From Tetragonia tetragonoides (Eukaryota > Streptophyta > Magnoliopsida > Caryophyllales > Aizoaceae): a stretch of 64,000 nt of DNA. A program made the translations under genes and the position numbers. The first letter of the stretch is position 1. Each line of letters starts with the position of its first letter. Positions 57,201 through 64,000 of this stretch are shown piece by piece. The notes under the pieces were generated by a model that saw only the letters and a list, made by a program, of their open reading frames with translations, ran no database searches and was not told the DNA's origin. The stretch covers positions 1,800,501 through 1,864,500 of the forward strand of contig CM076148.1 of NCBI GenBank assembly GCA_038025085.1, given 5' to 3'.

Positions 57201-59101
57201 GAGCTCTAGTAGCTCATTGATTTCAATCATAAAATAACAATCAAACCTCCAGTTTGTAAACAAACAAAGAATTTCCAAAATAATTATTTGTGTTGAAAGA
57301 CGGTGAGTTGTGGGAGGGTGGGGCTGCATGTGCACATGTAGCATCTTTAGCTTTGATAAATAGTCATCCATCTGGGTGAACCGGTGAAGTAGGAAAAGAA
57401 AGATTATGGAAAATGACTAAATGTCAGGAAAGAAGTTGCAAACAGCCACCTACAGTACAACTTCTTAAAGTAAATTCTGCATCACACTTATGAGTTACCG
57501 CAGACTACAAAAGGTCATAGCTTTAACGAAATAAAATAATTGGAGCCAAGTCAGCAACTAAATAGCATAACCAAGCAATCAAATCTTAGACCTACTGCAG
57601 AAACAATGATAAGATGAAGAAAACGCAGACTGCACAACTAAAATACCTGAATATATGGATAGGTGTTAGCAGCTGCCTTATCACCAATAAGCATGGAATC
57701 ACACTGCGAGGAATTCCGAGCATTATCAGCCTTTGACAAAACCTGCACAAGGCCTCTATACACATTCCGCGAGAATCCAGCCGATATACCCTTGGAGATG
57801 ATTCTACTTCTGGTATTCTTACCCTTATGTATCATCTTTGTACCGGTGTCTGCCTGCTGGTGATTATTTGTTAAGGCAACTGAATAAAACTCACCAACAG
57901 AACTATCACCCTCCAAAATAACACTTGGATACTTCCAAGTAATAGCCGACCCAGTCTCCACCTGTGTCCACGATATCTTAGACCTGTCACCAGCACAAAC
58001 ACCTCTCTTGGTAACAAAATTGTATATCCCCCCTTTCCCTTCTTCATCACCAGCGTACCAATTCTGGACCGTAGAGTACTTAATCTCCGCATCATCAGCA
58101 GCATACAATTCAACCACAGCAGCATGTAACTGATTCGTGTCATACGAAGGGGCAGTACACCCTTCCAAATACTCCACAAAACTCCCCTCATCAGCAACAA
58201 TCAAGGTCCTCTCAAATTGCCCCGTTTCAAAAGCATTAATCCTAAAATATGTCGAAATCTGCATTGGACACTTAGTATTCTTTGGTATATACACAAACGA
58301 CCCGTCACTAAACACAGCAGCATTCAAAGCAGCATAGTAATTATCATCACTAGGAACAACCTTCCCTAAATATTTCCTAACCAAATCAGGATACTCCCTC
58401 ATAGCCTCGGATATCGAGCAGAAAATCACCCCAGATTTCTCCAATGTCTTTCTATGTGTAGTAGCAATAGAAACACTATCAAGAACAGCATCAACTGCCA
58501 CATTTCTGCTATTAACATTAGCTAAACGATTCCTTTCATTTAAGGGCACACCCAGTTTATCAAAATACTTAAGCAACTCAGGGTCAGCTTCATCTAAGCT
58601 ATTCAAAGTAGGTTTCTTCTTAGGAGCTGAATAATAACACATATCCTGCAAATTAATTGGTGGGTATCTATTATCTGACCATTTAGGTTCAACCATTTTC
58701 AAAAATTTCTTATACGAGCTCAACCTAAACTCAAGCATCCAATCAGGCTCTTCTTTTAGGGAAGAAATCATCTTGATTGTTTCCTCATTTAACCCTTTTG
58801 GGATTGAAAAAGAATCAATTTTTTCATTGAAACCCCATTTATACTCTCTCTTGAGAAATTTCTGAAGTGGGTCATCTTCATTTTTTGAGATTGAAGGAGA
58901 AGAAAGAGACTTACCCGGTTCAGAAGTGATGGTTCTTAATTCATACCCAACATCTGCTCGAATTCTGGTGAGTTTTGAGGATTTGGGTATTGTTGAGGGT
59001 GTAAAAGATTCAAGCTTTTGATAGGTTGATCTTGATGTTGGGTCTGAAGATGAAGATTGGAGAGAGAAACAAGAGATGCCGTTTGCTAGTAGAGAAGCCA
59101 T
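54217..59101 (-). CDS. SUFB: Plastid iron-sulfur cluster assembly protein SufB
   Basis: Scaffold subunit of the plastid SUF machinery; with SufC and SufD it forms the SufBC2D complex that assembles Fe-S clusters in the stroma. Exons 57647-59101 (485 codons, ends ATTCAG|GTATTT) and 54217-54435 (after CAG) join in phase 0 to 557 aa, the length of the Arabidopsis protein. The ATG sits in AGCCATGGC. The N-terminus is Ser/Thr-rich without early acidic residues, a chloroplast transit peptide, with mature-type sequence from about residue 75 ([17 protein letters not shown]). Conserved core: [60 protein letters not shown] and, across the splice site, [21 protein letters not shown], ending [12 protein letters not shown]. 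Exon 2 carries the C-terminal helices. The 3.2-kb intron holds repeat fragments. No defect seen. Confidence 0.96.
55500..55700 (+). repeat. Possible SINE fragment in the SufB intron
   Basis: GGGGTTCAAATCCCA at 55572-55586 is B-box-like, and the following ACTCCATAGTTGCAGAGT and AATGACAACAATTATAAAA resemble a SINE tail. The A box is unclear, so this is tentative. Confidence 0.3.
56366..56445 (+). repeat. Short dispersed plant repeat, copy 1
   Basis: CACCCAGGCGGGGTAAGGGG, then ATGTGGCCTTACC and GAGGTTGTTTCCGATA. This GTACGCGGCCTTACC...GGCTGTTTCCG pattern is widespread in eudicot genomes and recurs at 62030-62115. Its class is not certain (SINE tail is possible). Confidence 0.4.
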
Positions 59102-59651
59102 GGCTAAGGTTTGAAACAGTGATTTAATTGAGAAATAGAAGAAATTCTCGAGATCCTATAAAATGATGATTTTATTGAATGAGATTAGGGGGGATTAATT
59201 CTAGGGTCGAACAAATTATTTAAAGGTCTGTGTTTTTGTGGCTATGGATGTAATGGGATGGGAGACTCGTGGATGACACACACCTTGGTTAGTTCCTATT
59301 TGTTTTCCCTTTTTTCTTTACTCTGCTTATTATCAAAAGCTTGGAAAATTTTCCAATCTATTGTGTGGTCTCTGGTCTAGTGGTCTCAAACAAAGAACTA
59401 AAGATCGTCATGTACTATACCGGACTATTGGGGTAGACGACCACGCCTCATGCCGAGATGGTTTACTTAAGAATGATTAGTGGATTTGGGTCCTGTCATC
59501 TCGATCCCAAGGGCGTCCTAAGCAAGATCCACCATGTTATGGGGTGTTCATATTTCTTTTCATTTTTATTTTTGTGCAGATCGTCAGATCATGTTCTATC
59601 ATATCTAAATAACATTAAAATATCTTTTGAAAAACAAAATCAAAACAAGAA

Positions 59652-59736
59652 GAAAAGATACAGAAGATAATACTATGGCCCAAGGGTGGGTGCGGGCTTA
59701 CGGTTATAAGCCTTTTGCGAAAAGATACAGAAGATA
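59652..59736. repeat. 49-bp insert between perfect 18-bp direct repeats
   Basis: GAAAAGATACAGAAGATA occurs at 59652-59669 and 59719-59736. The 49 bp between them (starting ATACTATGGCCCAAGGGTGG) is GC-richer than the flanks. The layout fits a very short retro-insertion or filler DNA at a repaired break. Confidence 0.7.
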
Positions 59737-62029
59737 AGACCGAAGTATTATCAAACAAACTTTATTTAACTCTAATTGTTCACTAGACCTAATAGACTAG
59801 ATTTAGAGTTGGGAGCCTGAGTTTTCATGGTAGATGATTTATTAAATTGATACGTTCATGGTAGACTAAAGTTAATAAATAGCTTTGCATTCAAACTAAA
59901 TTGTCTAAGAAAAAACAAGCACGAAATGTTCGTGTCAAGTTTGGATTCGGTATGGATAAGATGTCTCACTCCCCCTTTAAAATATACATTGATTGTGAAC
60001 ATAATTTTTGAGTTATTAAAGATAATAATCTACAAAATTTAGAGATAGACTAAGTTACTTTTAAAACGGCCTACAATCTCATACACATTTACATAATATT
60101 ATTTAACATTAAGTAGAAATATTCATATAAAAAATATCCATACAAAGGCATTTTAACTCCACCAATACTTTACTTCTCAAGCAAAGAAATCACTCACAAA
60201 AAAAAAAAAGAAAAGAGAATACTATTATTTAATTCATAGACAACCATATTTGATTATTTTCTCAAGAAAGACTTTGCACATTTACATCTTTATAGATAGA
60301 TATTACACTTTAAGACAGCTTAATAGGTAAGGACAAACCGATACTCAATTACATATTGGCCAATACTACATAGAAAATATCGCCCTATTCATATGAATCA
60401 CGTGTTGTCCAATTTAAAGATTTTTAGTTATTTTAAACTTTAATACTTATCTTTTATAATCCATACCATACAGAAGTTTACATTATCAATTAGTACTCAT
60501 ATTGCCAATTCACAAAGATTGGATCTCATTGCAGAATTATTCTAAAGTAATGAGTATACAAGGTAAGATTATTCTCTTCTTTCGTATGTCAGAATTCAGA
60601 TTGATGCTTTATATTGAACAATCTTTGATAAGTTTGGCTTAAAAGTTCGTTATCATATTAGGATTTTAATTTAGTGAATCAATTCTTGAATTATTTCCCT
60701 CCCTGGGTCACATATAGAACACATTGGAAATTTCGAATATGTATTTATGAAAGGTTTTGCAAGTGCACTCTCTAAGTTAAGAGGTAAAAATTACAGAAAA
60801 GAAAATATGAAAGTTAGTTCTTCTATGGAGTAATAGCCAACAAAAATTAAGGTGTGAGAAAACATCTACAAATATAATTAGGGAAAAACATTTATGTTGT
60901 GATTTGAGTGAAACCCATGATATAAAAAGCTTTCCACATAAAACCTTAAAAAAAAAAATTAAAAAAAATCTTCAACAAAAAAACAACTAAATCCCATAAA
61001 AATAAAATTCAAAATCACACAATTATTAATTTAAATAAAAAAACGCTATTGTTATGGAGAAGCTAATATAGTTGCAGATTATATTGCTAAATTTGGTCAT
61101 TTTTCTTCACAATTATCACTTTGGTTAAACGCCGCGTCTTTGACAAATTTCTCACCAATTTATTTGTAAATAACATCTTAGGTTAACCTTTTCAGGATAT
61201 CGGGTTAAGTTGCTCTTAAAAAAAAAAAAAAAGCAAGCCCGAAGCCGCAAGCCCGCAACTCAATTTTTAATGTGATTGACAACTTTATTAATTTCTCATC
61301 AGTCGCACACTTTGATTAGACAAATCCATTTAAGAGGACCAAACAGAGGTGTACCTTACCTAGCTAAAGTAAAGGCTATTCAATTCCCAGCGTTATTTTT
61401 CCTCTTGTGAGTTGTGACTACTGTAATTATAAAAATTTACAGCCAATTTCACCATTGAAGAAAAGAATAAATCTTCCAGGTTAGTGGGAGACAACTCTGT
61501 TTTTTTCTCTAATTTGTTTTTTTGTTTCTCCCTGTCTGTTTTTTTTTTCATCTCATCACATCATACATGTGTGTTGATTTCTGGGAAGTGCTTTGATCTT
61601 GAAACTTTTATAGAAAAAATATATAATTCACAGTGATCTCAGATGTAATTCTGGTAGAAACTGATTTTTCCTTGTTTTGTTGATTAACCTTGAATTGTGG
61701 GACACCTTTATTTTCTGGAAGATTACTGATCAGGGGGTACATTTGATATGGTTTATGTCCAAGAATGCAGATTATTGTCATTTGAGAGTTGGTTTTTCTT
61801 TTCTTCTTTTTTGACATACATTGAAGAATGACAAAATTATATTCAGATGCATGATCTTTAATCTGTTCATACAAGTGAAGGAATTTTGGTTGATAATATG
61901 GCTGATTTTGTGCAGATACTCATAGAAGTGAGTAATGGGTGAATAGCCTACACTAACTTCTTGTCATCCTCTTATCTAAAAGAAAACTTGTTTTTCATCA
62001 TTGTCACAACAATAACAACAACCCAGTAC

Positions 62030-62115
62030 ATATTCCACCGAGCTAGAGCGGGGTTTGGGGAAGTCCAATGTACGCGGCCTTACTCCTAATTAGTGGTTAG
62101 GCTGTTTCCGAATCA
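62030..62115 (+). repeat. Short dispersed plant repeat, copy 2
   Basis: TATTCCACCGAGCTAGAGCG, GGTTTGGGGAAGTCCAATGT, ACGCGGCCTTACTCC and GGCTGTTTCCGAATC; same pattern as 56366-56445. Confidence 0.5.
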
Positions 62116-62278
62116 TTTGATGTATTTTATCTACTTGACCCCACTTAATAGGAGAAAGAACGATTTGACACTTATATAATACTATTCTTTAAAACTTAAA
62201 TGAAGGGTCAAAAAGAATGTTCCAAAGCAATTTGGGACTTTTTTAAGGGGTACCCCTTATTGAAATCCAATGTCATAG

Positions 62279-64000
62279 AGTTGGAGCAAACCCAACATAG
62301 TTCGGGAGGTCCTGGGGATGAGAGGACAAGTTAGCGAAGCTAAAGGAGGAAAAGTGGAGAACACATGGTCATGCGGATTTGGTGGTGTAATGTTGCATGG
62401 TCATGCGGAGCTGACAGCAAGGGCTGTCAACGCCGCACGACCGGGCAACATTGTGAGGGAAAATCTGCACGACAATGCGGTCCCATCCGAGCCAACGAAC
62501 GGCGGTTTGGTTTGTTTGCTTTTGGGACATTTTCTCCCATTATCTTTTGGGGATGTTTTAGGATATTAGGGGGTTTCTTGTTGGCATGTAATTACCTATA
62601 TGAGTAGGATAATATCTAGGAGTTGTTGTGTAACTAGGAAACTAGTATCCTAAAAGATGTATTCCTTAGCCTAGTGGTTTTTAGGGTTAAGAATACTTTG
62701 CCTATATAATGAGTGTTATAGGCTAGGGTTGGATATCTCATATGTGAGCTCATACTCTAAGGGAGGTAGAGAGAGAGTGAGTCACCATGTAAGGGGACGC
62801 ACCCCATGGAGGGGGACGTCAAGGAAAATACATAGTGTGCTTAAGCCATGGGATGGAGTGCTTAAGAAGGAGGGAGTCACTTTGTGTATCTCTAGAGAGG
62901 ATGTATAATTAGTTATGTGGTTGATTAATTAATAATACATATATATATGAGGTTTGTGGACGTAGGCCATTGATTGGGGCCAAACCACGTTAAAATTGTT
63001 TGTGTTGTCCTTCTTACTTATTGGTATATGTTTATCTCGAACTTGTATGGATGGACCATCGTAAAATTCCCCAACAAGTGGTATCAGAGCTGAGGGTTGC
63101 GATCTTGGTGAAGATCCTGTGGGTGATCGACTTTGGGCGTTGTGGAGAACTGCATCGAGTGGGGACACCTCTTTGGTGGTCTAGTGCAATGCCTATGAAA
63201 GTTGGCCACTTTCTAGGATCCGTTGATGAGTTCATGATATCCCAATTTCGTTTCTTGGAGGAAGGGGTTTTTATGATGGCATGTTCGAGAGACCATAAAT
63301 AAAGTTGGTTTCGTGGGTGCAATAGTTTGAAGACAACAAGAGGAGGGTTTGTGGTTTTATCCTCAAAAACTACATTGTGGAAAAGTCAAAGGAACGAGAG
63401 GGATCACTTCATGCTCAAGGTTAAAGGAGAAGAAGGGTTCATGTTCAAGAGGAGGCTTTGTTATCGGAGGGATGATGTGTGGAAGCGTGTTGGGCTTGAG
63501 AGGAGGATTGTTGGATCAATCCCAACATGATTTGGGGTTTCAAGGTGTGTTGGGTTTGAGAGGAGGATTGTTGGAGCAAACCCAACATAGTTCGGGAGGT
63601 CCCGGGGATGAGGGGACAAGTTAGCGAAGCTAAAGGAGGAAAAGTGGAGAACACATGGTCATGCGGATTTGGTTGTGTAATGTTGCATGGTCATGCGGAG
63701 CTGGCAGCAAGGGGCTGTCAACGCCGCACGACCGGGCAACATTGTGAGGGAAAATCTGCACGACCATGCGGTCCCATCCGAGCAACGAACGGCGGTTTGG
63801 TTTGTTTGCTTTTGGGACATTTTCTCTCATTATCTTTTGGGGATCTTTTAGGATATTAGGGGGTTTCCTATTGGCATGTAATTACCTATATGAGTAGGAT
63901 AATATCTAGGTGTTATTGTGTAACTAGGAAACTAGTATCCTAAAAGATGTATTCCTTAACCTAGTGGTTTTAGGGTTAAGAATACTTTGCCTATATAATG
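62279..64000 (+). mobile_element. Short non-autonomous LTR retrotransposon, 3' end cut by the window
   Basis: 5' LTR 62279-63076 (798 bp, ends AACA), primer-binding site TGGTATCAGAGC (63079-63090, complementary to the initiator-Met tRNA 3' end, typical of Copia), an internal region of only about 490 bp with no gag or pol, polypurine tract GAGAGGAGGA just before 63569, then a 3' LTR starting TGTTGGAGC. The LTRs differ by few bases over the 430 bp that can be compared, so the insertion is young. The 5' LTR starts AG where the 3' LTR has TG. The 3' LTR would end near 64366, so the target duplication cannot be checked. Confidence 0.88.
63079..63090 (+). other. Primer-binding site of the LTR element
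   Basis: TGGTATCAGAGC, two bases after the 5' LTR, matches the plant initiator-methionine tRNA primer site. Confidence 0.9.

Larger units (their letters stand above)
59102..62278. other. Intergenic region upstream of SUFB
   Basis: Holds the SUFB promoter (immediately above 59101), a 49-bp insert between 18-bp direct repeats (59652-59736), and a short dispersed repeat at 62030-62115. Splice-like GT and AG motifs around 61482 and 61916 could belong to untranslated exons of a plus-strand transcript, but no coding exon supports this. Confidence 0.4.

Overview
The window is nuclear DNA of a flowering plant, most likely a eudicot. It is AT-rich, its genes are far apart and full of introns with plant-type GT-AG splice sites, and the space between them is packed with plant transposon families (Tourist, Stowaway, hAT and Mutator-type MITEs, Helitrons, LINEs, tRNA-derived SINEs, LTR elements). 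A narrower assignment (for example Caryophyllales) would be a guess.

Three conserved single-copy-type genes are present, all on the minus strand. A CC-NB-LRR immune receptor lies at 1-4749; its true start is in a 7-nt first exon, and three phase-compatible downstream exons suggest a C-terminal extension that runs off the left edge. A nine-exon HSP70-16-type (HSP110-like) chaperone gene lies at 8919-19903 and reconstructs to 780 aa; its introns hold a Tourist MITE, a Stowaway MITE and three decayed LINE tails. The plastid iron-sulfur scaffold gene SUFB lies at 54217-59101, with two exons and 557 aa. A small uncharacterised plant protein gene (32675-33100) has its own TATA box.

The most interesting object is a complete Mutator-like element at about 33497-39960. 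It carries two convergent genes: a plant mobile domain (PMD, MAIN-like) gene on the plus strand, and on the minus strand a FAR1/MULE transposase spliced in frame to an OTU cysteine-protease domain. Each long terminal inverted repeat contains an array of a 20-bp palindrome (GACTCACCCAAGGGTGAGTC) repeated every 33 bp, followed on the inner side by a TTA/TAA microsatellite. The transposase's first coding exon lies in the right terminal repeat, so the array and microsatellite sit in its first intron.

The remainder is accessory. 20.7-32.6 kb is a transposon field: a minisatellite-bearing inverted-repeat element, a 1.3-kb Tourist-like element, a probable Helitron carrying broken fragments of a fibrillin (PAP12-like) gene and of an unidentified gene, and a Tourist element with an hAT element inside it. 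40-49 kb holds an hAT-in-hAT nest, a 34-bp hairpin, SINEs and MITEs. 49.6-53.3 kb is a tandem array of about 315-bp units split by a solo LTR that itself contains a Mutator-type MITE. The right edge (62279 onward) is a short non-autonomous LTR retrotransposon whose 3' LTR is cut by the window end.

Gene structures were read by eye from splice sites, reading phase and remembered family features; no alignment or database search was run.
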